Positions 1-8,200 are shown, numbered from the stretch's first letter. The stretch is 64,000 nucleotides of DNA from Oscillospiraceae bacterium (GCA_916988195.3 CAKASQ030000003.1:1-64000), one strand, 5' to 3'. Notes: generated by a model from the sequence alone, not told the origin. Program-made: numbers and translations.

Positions 1-441
1 CCCATGTTTTGGCGTGTAATGGATCTCAAGCTTCTGCGCAATACGGTATGCCTCCTCAGGTGGAAACGCTTTGTAGACAGAGGCGGTAGTATGTGTATTC
101 AAGTTATCCATCACCAAAACGGTTTTATCCGCATCGGCGTAGAGCAGGTCACGGGTCACAAGGTTGCCGTCCTCGGTGAAGCCTTCGCTGGGTTCAATGG
201 TTTCAGCAGGCAGCGGCTCCACGGGGGCAAGGCCGTCCCTCGTCGTCACAAACTCCGCGCCGCTACGCCCGCCTTGCGGCGAGCATTCGCTCTGCTCCGT
301 TGCTCCTCCTCTCCCCACAAAATCTTCCGATTTTGCGGGGTACCCCATATCACCGCCCCCGGCGTAGGCCGTGACCGCCATGCCGCACATCAAAACAGCG
401 GCACAGAGCGCCGCCGTCAGCTTCTTCATCCATTTGTTCAT
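1..441 (-). pseudogene. DUF4366 (CD1107-like) N-terminus fused in frame to IS630-type transposase C-terminus, runs off the window
   Basis: The reading frame starts at 441 (MNKWMKKLTAALCAAV...) and stays open to base 1. Residues 1-28 look like a signal peptide ending near AYA. Residues to about 100 resemble the N-terminal part of a CD1107/DUF4366 ICE surface protein (FTEDGNLVTRDLLY). From about residue 102 the sequence becomes an IS630-family DDE transposase: VLVMDNLNTHT holds the second catalytic Asp and LEIHYTPKHG precedes the position of the catalytic Glu, outside the window. The breakpoint lies near 135-150. The start overlaps the stop of the DUF4315 gene as ATGA, so the DUF4366 part is in its normal operon place. 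It is a broken ICE gene joined to IS debris; a chimeric assembly cannot be excluded. Confidence 0.75.
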
Positions 442-695
442 TCGCTGTCCTCCTTGTCTGTGGGATCGGACTTCGGGACATTCTGTCCCAAAGTGCCGCC
501 GCTCTTGATGGTCTGGAGCAGCATGGGCAGGTCGGTGAGCGAAACGCTCATGCCGCGCACGATCTCTACGATCTCGCTGTTCTCGGCCTCCAGCTTTTTC
601 TGTTCCAGCTCCTTGAGCCGCGCCTGCTGCTCGTTGATCTTGGCCGTGACCTTTTCGATCTCAGCCTGAATTTTCGCGCTTTTGGAGATAGCCAT
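438..695 (-). CDS. DUF4315 family ICE protein
   Basis: An 85-residue protein, mostly one predicted coiled coil (IQAEIEKVTAKINEQQARLK), of the DUF4315 family found between the NlpC/P60 gene and the DUF4366 gene of Tn1549-like elements. Function is unknown. The ATG at 695 has AGGAGGT just upstream (702-707); longer in-frame extensions lie antisense in the neighbouring gene and are rejected. The C-terminal tail (GQNVPKS) is encoded by a copy of a palindromic repeat at 470-494, so the end of the protein seems to have been altered by that repeat. Confidence 0.8.
   Translation of the reverse strand: MAISKSAKIQAEIEKVTAKINEQQARLKELEQKKLEAENSEIVEIVRGMSVSLTDLPMLLQTIKSGGTLGQNVPKSDPTDKEDSE
470..494. repeat. 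Palindromic repeat copy 1 (GGGACA...TGTCCC)
   Basis: An imperfect inverted repeat with core CTTCGGGACATTCTGTCCC, inside the 3' end of the DUF4315 gene, where it encodes GQNVPK on the minus strand. Related copies lie at 2310-2334 and 4649-4671. All three are in the ICE debris and none was seen elsewhere in the window. Confidence 0.75.
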
Positions 696-708
696 AAAAA
701 ACCTCCTG

Positions 709-2358
709 TCAAAACAATTTTCCGTAGGCGTAGAAATGGGACTGCCAGTAACTCGTGTTGAGGTTGGCATAGCTGATGGGGTCGCCACAATGAAGCATCC
801 AGCCGTCGCCCACATAGATACCCACATGGGAGATCCCCGGCGTTTCATAAGTCCCCGTGAAGAACACCAAGTCGCCGGGTTTGGGGCTGCTTGTCCGTGC
901 GGAGATGTTGTATAGCCCCTGCGCCCCCAGCCGCCCAAAGTCCCAGCCGCATTGATTGTAGACATAGCTGACGAAGCCGGAGCAGTCAAAGGATGTGGAT
1001 GGACTGCTGCCGCCCCAAACATAGGGGTATCCCACATACTTCTCCGCCTCTTTCAGAATGGCGGCAAAGGTTTCATCGGCAAGGTAGTCCTCCGGAATCT
1101 CATGCGCCAGGGGCTTATTGGTGTACTTGCCCACATAAGGCGAGGACGGGAACAGGTCGGGACGGTTGCCCAGCGTCGCCATGTAGAGGGCGTACCGGGA
1201 CAGGGTTTCCTCGCCCATGAGGTAAACAGGCAGATGGGAGAGATTGAAGTTTTCCAGCGTGACAGTGCAGATGTAATAATCGTAATACACCCGGTAGGTG
1301 TCGCTGTGGGTGTTGCCGTCCTCGTCTGTCCAAGTGTCCGTTTCCAAGTAATACCGCCGTTCCACCACCACATCCTCGGTCAAAATGTACTGGCGGTCAA
1401 AGAGCATTTGGAGCGTTCCCTGCACCTCGTCCAGCGTCCACTCGCCCTCATGGAGCGCACAGACGATGGATAGCAGCACATAGGGATCGTGTTCAATGGT
1501 GTCAAGGTCAAAATGATATTCGTCATAATCGTGGGTGCGGGTGTAGGTGTCGAGGTAGCGTTGCAGCTCGTCCTCCAGAGCGCAGTAGGCGGCCTCCGCC
1601 CCCAGCAGGTCAGCGTCCTCGGCGGCATAGGTGGACGCGCCGATGGCTCCGGCCACGCCGTTGCCCACCGTCACCAGCGAGGACATACACGATTGCAGCA
1701 CCACCAGCAGAAGAAACGCCGCCAGAAGCAGGAGCAACCCGCCGGGGTGTTCCTTGATGTAGGCGGACACCTTTTCCGTCAGCTTGCCCGTGACGGACGC
1801 CGTACCCTCGGCGGCCTCGGCGGTCTGCCTAGCCGCCTCCCGCGCCTGCTTTGCGTACTGGCGCTTGATCTTCTGCTTTTGCAGATACCGGGACACCGCG
1901 CCGCTCTCCTGCATTTCCGGGTGTTCCTCCACGGTCTTGCGGTAGTAATAATCCGCCGTGGCCTTGATGTGCTTGCTCTCGGCACGCTCCACGCCCTTTG
2001 CCGGGTGTTCCCGGATGGCCTTGCGGAGTTTGCGCCTGCCGAAGCGGTACACGGACTCCGTAGCCAGCTCGGAACGGTGCGCACCCTCCGTGTCGACATT
2101 TTCATGCTCGACCTCATAGAGCTTGCCATGCACAAAGCCGTGGACGCCGTGTCCGGTGGTATAGGCAAGGCGCTTGACCGCACCGGGCTTTTTCGGCGGC
2201 TTCTGCTTTGCCAGCTTCTCCCGGGCGGCGTCCAGCTTCTCGCCCCGGCGCTCCATCCGCAGCTTGGATGCCGTCGTTTGCTCCTGCCGGCTTTTCCGCC
2301 GAAACTTGGACTTCGGGACATTTTGTCCCGAAGTGGGGTTACTCGTCTGTTCGTTCAT
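709..2358 (-). CDS. CD1108-type conjugal protein with NlpC/P60 (C40) peptidase domain
   Basis: A 549-residue membrane-anchored cell-wall hydrolase of the conjugation apparatus. The first ~205 residues are basic and helical, followed by a membrane segment near residues 208-232 (GGLLLLLAAFLLLVVL). A Tyr/Asp-rich middle leads to a C-terminal NlpC/P60 domain (about 430-549) with catalytic Cys in DCSGF (about 459) and His in SHVGIYVGD (about 511); HCG follows near 524. Such enzymes cut peptidoglycan peptides to let the transfer channel pass. The ATG at 2358 is preferred because GGAGG lies 9 bases upstream; a TTG at 2364 has no good site. The 5' end overlaps the virB4 remnant, the usual ICE order. 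Residues GQNVPK near the N-terminus come from palindromic repeat copy 2. Confidence 0.88.
   Translation of the reverse strand: MNEQTSNPTSGQNVPKSKFRRKSRQEQTTASKLRMERRGEKLDAAREKLAKQKPPKKPGAVKRLAYTTGHGVHGFVHGKLYEVEHENVDTEGAHRSELATESVYRFGRRKLRKAIREHPAKGVERAESKHIKATADYYYRKTVEEHPEMQESGAVSRYLQKQKIKRQYAKQAREAARQTAEAAEGTASVTGKLTEKVSAYIKEHPGGLLLLLAAFLLLVVLQSCMSSLVTVGNGVAGAIGASTYAAEDADLLGAEAAYCALEDELQRYLDTYTRTHDYDEYHFDLDTIEHDPYVLLSIVCALHEGEWTLDEVQGTLQMLFDRQYILTEDVVVERRYYLETDTWTDEDGNTHSDTYRVYYDYYICTVTLENFNLSHLPVYLMGEETLSRYALYMATLGNRPDLFPSSPYVGKYTNKPLAHEIPEDYLADETFAAILKEAEKYVGYPYVWGGSSPSTSFDCSGFVSYVYNQCGWDFGRLGAQGLYNISARTSSPKPGDLVFFTGTYETPGISHVGIYVGDGWMLHCGDPISYANLNTSYWQSHFYAYGKLF
2310..2334. repeat. Palindromic repeat copy 2 (perfect inverted repeat)
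   Basis: A perfect palindrome with arms ACTTCGGGACA and TGTCCCGAAGT around TTT, within codons about 9-17 of the NlpC/P60 gene, again encoding GQNVPK. It belongs to the same family as the copies at 470-494 and 4649-4671. Confidence 0.8.
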
Positions 2359-2842
2359 GGGCAAGATCCTCCGGACGGGTCGTCAGCAGGTCATAGATCT
2401 CTCCACGGGGGAAACGGTCTACAAACGGGATGGTGACATTTCCATAGAAGAGCAGGCCCTCGCCGGAATTGGAGTGCGTAATATAGGAGAGCTGATGCTC
2501 GGAAATGCCAAGCTGCTTTGCCAAAATTGCACGGTCGCTCTGCGCCTGCGACAGTAGCACCATGAAATCCGTGTTGTCCAGAATGTTCTCAATCTCACGG
2601 CTGGCCAGCAGGTCTTTCACATTCTGCGTCAGCGCCGAGGGGACACAGCCCTTTTTGCGGAGCATTTTCCATACCGCCACAAAGTAGCTGGCCGTCAACG
2701 GATCACGGAGCAGGATATGGAACTCGTCAAAGTAGCACCAAGTCGCCACGCCCTCGGCATGGTTGGCGTTCACAGCTGCCGTGACAAACTCGTTAGTGGT
2801 GTGCATGGCGATCTTACGGAGGTTTTCGCCCAAGCCCTTTAC
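2339..2842 (-). pseudogene. virB4/TraE-like conjugation ATPase, C-terminal fragment
   Basis: About 165 residues that match the end of VirB4-type ATPases: a Walker-B-like YFDEFHILLRD, then ALTQNVKDLLASREIENIL, LAKQLGISEHQLSY and GEGLLFYGN. The Walker A motif and roughly the first three quarters of the protein are missing. Homology starts abruptly at about 2842, where the sequence becomes an ardA 5' end. The frame is open through the join, and a TTG at 2833 could start translation. The 3' end overlaps the NlpC/P60 gene start, as in intact ICEs. The fragment cannot energise transfer. Confidence 0.85.
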
Positions 2843-2979
2843 CGCACACCGTCCACGCCGATGTTCTTTAAGAGCGATTGCACCTCCTCTGTGGTCGCCG
2901 GAAATTTCAGCGTTTCGCCCACAAGCTGCCCCTCGGCGTATTTGCCGAGGTTGGTGATGTAGGCTTCAAATACCGTCAT
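2839..2979 (-). pseudogene. ardA: ardA antirestriction protein, N-terminal fragment
   Basis: ATG at 2979 begins MTVFEAYITNLGKYAEGQ, the typical start of ICE ArdA proteins. These are DNA mimics that block type I restriction enzymes, and they are usually about 160-170 residues long. Here only 46 residues remain (to GVDGVR), followed by TAA exactly where VirB4-like sequence begins. The start lies inside the 3' end of the methyltransferase gene in another frame. The fragment is too short to work. Confidence 0.75.
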
Positions 2980-4051
2980 TTGCACCTCCTTTTGTCAGCG
3001 CCTCCGCAATCCCCGCCATGATGTATTCGGCACAGGGCAGCGCGATGGCGTTTCCCAATGCCCGGTAGCGGTGGGAGGATAGAATTTCCTTACCGTCCGC
3101 GCCGTACCTTGTCCAGCCTTCCGGCAGCCCCATGAGCCGCTCACATTCTGCTTCCGTGGGAAAGCGGACGCAGCCCCCGGCGGGATCGTCCTCATACCAA
3201 AAGGCAAAGGGTGAAATGCCGCCCGCTAACAGAGTGGGAAAAGGGTCAGTTGGCAGTCCGAAGCTGTTTCGGAACGCTGTTTCCGTCCGCTCCTTGGCGG
3301 ACGCCCGCATACGGAAGCATTGAAAGGGTCGGGTAATTGGTACACGCCGCCCTGCTTCAATAAAAGAGCCTCGATCTCCGCAGGCGGCGGGCAGCCCGCG
3401 ATCTCCGCCAAGTGCAGGAAGTGACTGCATTGTGCGGGGCTTAAAAAGTATTTCGTGGGAACGCCGTCCTCCAAAGTCTGCCACAAGAAAGATGCGCTGC
3501 CGTCGTGCCAGTCTGGGGCTTGCCCAATGCTGGGCGTCCATGAGCCGCCAGCAGAGGTCAGGCGTTCGCCCTCGCACCATTCCGGCTCCTGCCCATCTTC
3601 CAGAAGCAGGCATTGAAACATCGGTGCCTGTGAAAGCGGATAGGACGGCTCTAAAATCCATCCGGTCATTTGATGAAAACGCTCCCATAACGTTTTCCCA
3701 AACAGCGATTGCTGGAAATAGACCATTTGTCGCCTCCCTCATTTCACGGATAATGCGGATGGCTTGAAAGAACAGGCTGGACTTCTCTCCCGCAAGCCCT
3801 TTGCGGTTGCCGATCTGCGAGAGATTTTGACACGGTGAGCCAAAGGTGATGATATGGACGGGCGGGATCTCCCGCCCGTCCAGCTTTGTCACATCCCCCA
3901 AGTGTTCCATATCGGGAAAGTGGCGCTTGGTGATGGAGATAGGGGCTTTTTCGATCTCGCTTGCCCATACCGGCTCAATGCCGCAGCGCACCGCCGCCAG
4001 CGGAAACACGCCGATCCCGTCAAACAGGCTCCCCAGCCGAAGCGCCGTCAT
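2966..4051 (-). CDS. DNA (cytosine-5) methyltransferase of ICE cargo
   Basis: A 361-residue C5-cytosine methyltransferase that transfers methyl from S-adenosylmethionine. Visible motifs: I LGSLFDGIGVF (6-16, AdoMet binding), IV GSPCQNLS with catalytic Cys74, VI ENV (Glu119), VIII RQRIF, and the C-terminal motif RALGNAIALPCAEYI (X). All core motifs are present, so it is probably active; its target sequence cannot be read. It follows the DUF4406 gene by one base and leads into the ardA fragment, a common antirestriction cargo block. No cognate restriction enzyme is nearby, so it most likely acts as a solitary protective methylase. Confidence 0.88.
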   Translation of the reverse strand: MTALRLGSLFDGIGVFPLAAVRCGIEPVWASEIEKAPISITKRHFPDMEHLGDVTKLDGREIPPVHIITFGSPCQNLSQIGNRKGLAGEKSSLFFQAIRIIREMREATNGLFPAIAVWENVMGAFSSNDRMDFRAVLSAFTGTDVSMPASGRWAGAGMVRGRTPDLCWRLMDAQHWASPRLARRQRIFLVADFGGRRSHEILFKPRTMQSLPALGGDRGLPAACGDRGSFIEAGRRVPITRPFQCFRMRASAKERTETAFRNSFGLPTDPFPTLLAGGISPFAFWYEDDPAGGCVRFPTEAECERLMGLPEGWTRYGADGKEILSSHRYRALGNAIALPCAEYIMAGIAEALTKGGANDGI

Positions 4052-4052
4052 C

Positions 4053-4394
4053 TTATCTGCGCCCCTGTCCCTTGACGGTCAAAATGCCCTCAAGGGTGGT
4101 GGCGGTGATTCCGAGCCGCTGGGCAACGGCGATGTCGTTCTTCATGGCCTCGGTGACGGTATGACCGCACACCACCAGCACATGAGAGCGGCGGAGCAGG
4201 TCGCGCCCCATGTCGATACCGCTCTTATGCTCCTCGGGAACGGCGTCATTGAGGAAAAGGGGCTGATAAAGCGTCGGGCAGATAGGCGAAAAGCCCGCCT
4301 CATAGACAGCGCGGCAATACTGCGCCGCCAGCTTTGTGTTTTCGTGGTCGCTACCGCACCACGCGGCGGTAATATACGCAAGGGGTCGTTTCAT
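4053..4394 (-). CDS. DUF4406 family protein (nucleoside deoxyribosyltransferase-like fold)
   Basis: A 113-residue protein: MKRPLAYITAAWCGSDHEN near the start, then FSPICPTLYQPLFL and a conserved GIDMGRDLLRRSHVLVVCG segment. DUF4406 proteins are ICE and phage cargo related to nucleoside 2-deoxyribosyltransferases; substrate and role are unknown. ATG 4394 is chosen for the GGAGG eight bases upstream; a TTG at 4409 overlaps that site. The gene abuts the methyltransferase gene (one base apart), so the two are co-transcribed. Confidence 0.78.
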   Translation of the reverse strand: MKRPLAYITAAWCGSDHENTKLAAQYCRAVYEAGFSPICPTLYQPLFLNDAVPEEHKSGIDMGRDLLRRSHVLVVCGHTVTEAMKNDIAVAQRLGITATTLEGILTVKGQGRR

Positions 4395-4648
4395 TGTAAA
4401 AACCTCCAATTATAATGTAGTAGGTCAGCCCAAACCCCACGCCCTTTCCCATTCTTGGGAAAGGGGGCGGCTCTGGAGGATATACCCCCGTCGCTTGCCG
4501 GAGAAAAAGCATAGCCGGGACAGGCGGTCAAGGGCTGGCCGCTGAAAACAGCGGTGCGATGCACCCTTGACAGCCCGTTCCCGCCCATGCTGAAATACGG
4601 GCGGCGACGGGGGATATAACCCAAAGAGCCATCTGGGGAAACGAAAGA

Positions 4649-4671
4649 CCTCGGGACAAAAAGTCCCAAGG
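4649..4671. repeat. Palindromic repeat copy 3, directly after topB
   Basis: Inverted repeat CCTCGGGAC / GTCCCAAGG around AAAAA, ending at the topB stop codon. On the minus strand it could also act as a hairpin after topB. It is the same family as 470-494 and 2310-2334. The rest of the 4395-4648 gap holds GC-rich hairpins and no gene that I recognise. Confidence 0.7.
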
Positions 4672-6279
4672 TCACTTTTCCAGATCCGTTTTCTTTTCGG
4701 GCTTTCCAAGCTCGGGCGGCTGCTTGGCTTTCCAGTCATCCAGCAGAGAAATGATCTTGTCTTTCATTTCTCTCGGGGACTTGTCCTTGCCGAAATACTT
4801 TTCCAGTTCCGCACTATTGATGATCACCTTGTCTACCTCCTTTTTCTCCTGCGACAGAATATCTTCGGTGTAGGGCTTCGGCGGCTGGGTGAAATGCTCG
4901 GTGACGGAAACCTCCGCGCCGTCAAAAACTTGTCCTTCGGTGAAGTCCGGGAGCGTGCCGCCGTCCCCGTCCGCAGGTCTTTCTTTCAGGGAGGCACGGA
5001 AAATACGGTCGATCTCCCGCCAGCCTTCGGAGAGGATGCGCTTACCCTTTGCGGTGAAGGAATGGCCGCAGCAGTCAAAGGTGGCCGTGACCGCCTCATA
5101 CACATACGGCTCTGCCGACGCACACAGCAGCTTGCAGCAGACAAGGAGGAACAAATTGCGCTCGCCCAGAGGCAGACCCTTGATATCTGCCTTTTCAATC
5201 TCCATCGTGGGGATAATGGCGTGGTGGTCGGATACATCCTTATCGGAGATCATGGTCTCCACCAGCGGGAAGAAATTGCTGATCCCGTCAAAGGACGGCA
5301 CGTTCGCCGCCAGATGGATGACGCAGGAGGCTGTTTCCGCCATGTCGGAAGTCAGATAGCGGCTGTCCGTGCGGGGATAGGTCAGCAGCTTCTTTTCGTA
5401 AAGGCTTTGCGCGTAGTCAAGGGTCTGCTTCGCCGTGTATCCGTACAGGCGGTTTGCCTCCCGCTGCAAGGTGGTAAGGTCATAGAGCTTCGGCGGCTGT
5501 TCCTTCTTCTGCTCCTTCGTGACAGAGGTACAGGTGACGGTCGCACCCTTGCACATGGCCGCTGCCTGTTCCGCCGCTGCCGAATCGGTGAATTTCTCCG
5601 ACACCGCCTCGGCTCCATCCAGCGTCAGGCGCAGCAAATGATATTTTTCCTTGTGGAACAGCGTGATCTTTGCGTCACGCTCCGCCAGCATTGCCAGTGT
5701 GGGGGTCTGAACACGGCCCACATTCAAGGTGCGGTGATAGAGAACGGAGAAAAGGCGCGTGGCGTTGATCCCCACCAGCCAATCCGCTTTCTGGCGGCAG
5801 AGGGCAGATTGATACAATGCTTCATAATCGGCGCCGGGGCGCAGACCAGAAAAGCCCTCCCGGATAGCGCTGTCCTCCATCGAGGAAATCCAGAGACGGA
5901 GGACCGACTTGCGGCAACTAGCCATTTCATACATCAGACGGAAGATCAACTCACCTTCACGTCCGGCATCACAGGCATTGACGATGGTATCCACATCGGG
6001 GCGATTCATCAGAGCACGGAGATTTTCAAAGGCGTCCTCTTTGCCGGGTGCCAGCACATAGCGGAACGGCTCCGGCAGAATGGGGAGATCATCATAGCGC
6101 CATTTCTTGAAACGCTCGTCATAGCCGCCCGCATCCATCGGGGATACCAGGTGCCCTACACACCAGGATACGAGAAGGCCGCTGCCCTCATAAAAGCCAT
6201 CGGCCCTGGATGAAGCACCCAGGGCCGATGCGATAGATTTTGCCACACTCGGTTTTTCTGCGATAATCAGTTTACTCAT
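4672..6279 (-). CDS. topB: DNA topoisomerase III (ICE type), C-terminal part replaced
   Basis: A type IA topoisomerase of 535 residues; ICE TopB proteins are usually near 700. The TOPRIM domain is intact (IIAEKPSVAKSI at the start, NACDAGREGELIF near 101-113) and the active-site Tyr is Y301 in TYPRTDSRYL. Homology holds to KPYTED near residue 473. The last ~62 residues (KEVDKVIINSAELEKYFGKD...) are unlike TopB and probably come from another ICE gene; the join is near 4860. The missing part carries conserved gate-region sequence, so activity is doubtful. GGAGG stands six bases before ATG 6279, and the start overlaps the DUF4366 stop. Confidence 0.85.
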   Translation of the reverse strand: MSKLIIAEKPSVAKSIASALGASSRADGFYEGSGLLVSWCVGHLVSPMDAGGYDERFKKWRYDDLPILPEPFRYVLAPGKEDAFENLRALMNRPDVDTIVNACDAGREGELIFRLMYEMASCRKSVLRLWISSMEDSAIREGFSGLRPGADYEALYQSALCRQKADWLVGINATRLFSVLYHRTLNVGRVQTPTLAMLAERDAKITLFHKEKYHLLRLTLDGAEAVSEKFTDSAAAEQAAAMCKGATVTCTSVTKEQKKEQPPKLYDLTTLQREANRLYGYTAKQTLDYAQSLYEKKLLTYPRTDSRYLTSDMAETASCVIHLAANVPSFDGISNFFPLVETMISDKDVSDHHAIIPTMEIEKADIKGLPLGERNLFLLVCCKLLCASAEPYVYEAVTATFDCCGHSFTAKGKRILSEGWREIDRIFRASLKERPADGDGGTLPDFTEGQVFDGAEVSVTEHFTQPPKPYTEDILSQEKKEVDKVIINSAELEKYFGKDKSPREMKDKIISLLDDWKAKQPPELGKPEKKTDLEK

Positions 6280-7348
6280 TCTTTTCCTCCGTTTCCTCGT
6301 CCTCGGTCAGATATTCTTCTTCATCCTCCAGGTCGAAATCATCCAGATCAGCGGGAACTTTCTTTCCCTGCTTCGGTTTCAGCACCAGGAAATAGACCGC
6401 CGTACCACCTCCGGCTGCAAGGATCAGCAGCACCGCCAGGATTGCCCCAGCATTACTTTTCTTTTCAGGTTCCGGATTCTCCGGCTCGGTGGGCTCCGCA
6501 GCTTTCTGTTCTGTGCCAACACATTCACTGAGGTTTTTTACGCAGACCTGGCAAGCGGTGTTGACCGCTCCGGCCTGGCACTTTTCCGTACAGGTGCAGA
6601 CAATAGGTGTTTCCGCCTTTTCTCCATCCTCCGTAAGCACCATGAGATCGGCTTCATCCACCTGGTTCAGAAAATGCACGGTTTCCTCGCCCTCATCGTC
6701 ACGGTCGATAATGAGATAGAACACGTTGCCGTTCTTCGTTTCCACTGTGATAAACTGCTTGCCGCTGGCAGTAGGGCTGCCGATATCGTCGATCAGCGAC
6801 AGGTTCCCGTCCGGTGTCAGGGCGGCACCGCCATTCAGACCGCCGCCCAGAATCCCCAGCAGATTTTCCAATGTTTCCGCGTCCAGAGAGAAAGAACCTT
6901 CCCCGGAACCAGCCTCGCCGTCACTTACCGTCATATAGCCGGAATAGACATAGCCGACTTTCTCCGGCAGGATGACCTTCAGCCAGTCGCCGTCCGTGCC
7001 GATCACCTTCACGGTTGTTCCGTTGGGAAGCTGAGTGAAGGCGGTATAATCCATTCCAGCGCCCGTGCGGACATTCAGATTGCCGCCGCCCGTGGTGACG
7101 GTGCCGGTCTGCTCAGAGTCATTTTCGCCGGAACTGAACTGGATACCATCCTCGGTGACGGATACCGTGACCTGGCTGCCTGCCAGAGCGGAAAGCAGAT
7201 CAGAGACATCCCCGGCCGTTTCCTGTTCAGTCACGGGCTCTGTGGTTTCCTCGCCGCCGCTGGCAAAGGCGGTGGTAGAAAAAGCGGCAGTGCTGAGCAC
7301 CACCGCCAAAAGAGCCGATACCATTTTTGTCATAAAGTTATGCTTCAT
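6272..7348 (-). CDS. DUF4366 (CD1107-like) ICE surface protein with SH3b domain
   Basis: A 358-residue exported protein: signal peptide (ALLAVVLSTAAFSTTAFA), a bacterial SH3 domain (GGGNLNVRTGAGMDYTAF ... GYVYSGYMTV), then the DUF4366 core (LSLIDDIGSPTASGKQFITV ... VHFLNQVDEADLM), a Cys-rich stretch (VCTCTEKCQ), a C-terminal membrane helix (AILAVLLILAAGGGTAVYFLV) and an acidic tail. It is probably a wall-facing part of the transfer machinery; the exact role is unknown. ATG 7348 has GGAGGG eight bases upstream and overlaps the DUF4315 stop. It is the intact counterpart of the broken gene at 1-441, though clearly a different version. Confidence 0.85.
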   Translation of the reverse strand: MKHNFMTKMVSALLAVVLSTAAFSTTAFASGGEETTEPVTEQETAGDVSDLLSALAGSQVTVSVTEDGIQFSSGENDSEQTGTVTTGGGNLNVRTGAGMDYTAFTQLPNGTTVKVIGTDGDWLKVILPEKVGYVYSGYMTVSDGEAGSGEGSFSLDAETLENLLGILGGGLNGGAALTPDGNLSLIDDIGSPTASGKQFITVETKNGNVFYLIIDRDDEGEETVHFLNQVDEADLMVLTEDGEKAETPIVCTCTEKCQAGAVNTACQVCVKNLSECVGTEQKAAEPTEPENPEPEKKSNAGAILAVLLILAAGGGTAVYFLVLKPKQGKKVPADLDDFDLEDEEEYLTEDEETEEKNE

Positions 7349-7610
7349 CCTCGTATCCCTCCGTTTCCTCATTCTCGGTGTTGCCCTCCTGCAGCATACC
7401 TTCCGGCAGGGAAATCATACCGCTGGCATAGGCTTTCAGGAAGGCGGTCAGTTCCTTGTTATCCATCTTCACGGCTTTCACCATGCGGACGATTTCCAGA
7501 TTTTCTTCCTCCGCAAGCTGGGTCTCCAGCGCACGAAGGCGTTTCTGCTGCTCCGTGATCTTCTCCCGGACCTTCTCAATATCACGTCGGATCTTCTCAG
7601 TAGTTGCCAT
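7338..7610 (-). CDS. DUF4315 family ICE protein (second version)
   Basis: A 90-residue coiled-coil protein (IRRDIEKVREKITEQQKRLR) of the same family as 438-695 but clearly diverged, so it comes from a different ICE lineage rather than a recent duplication. ATG 7610 is preceded by AAGGAG at a slightly long distance. It lies two bases after the stop of the PAPS-reductase-like remnant and overlaps the DUF4366 gene. Confidence 0.8.
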   Translation of the reverse strand: MATTEKIRRDIEKVREKITEQQKRLRALETQLAEEENLEIVRMVKAVKMDNKELTAFLKAYASGMISLPEGMLQEGNTENEETEGYEDEA

Positions 7611-7612
7611 AG

Positions 7613-8197
7613 TCAAATAAACTCCTTTCCAAATCGTTCTCTCCATGAATAGTTGCGTCCAAGCCCCTGAACGGTTTTCAGGTTGGCCCGTGCGTTATCC
7701 TCCAATGCCAGCGCACGCCGGAACAAATCCGGGTAATGCTCCCGCAGATCGATGATCTCCTCCGCCCGCATACTGGGGCAGAAAAAACAGGAGGACTTTC
7801 CCGGCTGCGGCAGGCCAGCCGCCTCGATTGCCCGGATACACGCCTCCCGGTCCCAGCCCCATTCCATCAGGGGATACCACTTGCTGTACTTCGGGTCTGC
7901 CAGATCACGCAGAAGGACCTTATCGCTGCGGTAGTGCTCGCCAGCGTCATAGCCGATGAACTTGACCACCTTTTTCCCGCTGACCCAGACCTTGCGGCAC
8001 GGAGGATAGTTGTTGCAGAACTTTTCCTGCGTCCCGATCTTGTGTTTCAGAGAACACCGCTTGAAGCCGTAGGCGATGGAGGGCAACGTACCGCTTTTCA
8101 AACATTCGTCCTCCAAAGTCAGCCGTCTGCCGTCCTTCGTGGTCTTATAGACCCGTGTGATCTCCGGCATACCGTGATCCTTCAGCCAGCGATCCAT
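7613..8197 (-). pseudogene. PAPS-reductase-family ICE cargo protein, C-terminal part only
   Basis: 194 residues that match the C-terminal part of the phosphoadenosine-phosphosulfate-reductase-like proteins carried by ICEs. It has a Cys cluster (CNNYPPC) and GKSSCFFCPSMRAEEI, which could bind metal or an Fe-S centre. The N-terminal PP-loop (SGGxDS-type) that binds ATP is absent: sequence breaks off at about 8197-8203, where an IS256-family fragment begins. The methionine at 8197 is internal. Insertion or deletion next to the IS destroyed the 5' half. Confidence 0.75.
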
Positions 8198-8200
8198 GAT

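Noticed and set aside
4894-6213. 439-codon open frame on the plus strand
   Set aside because: Antisense to topB; composition shadow without domain or ribosome site.
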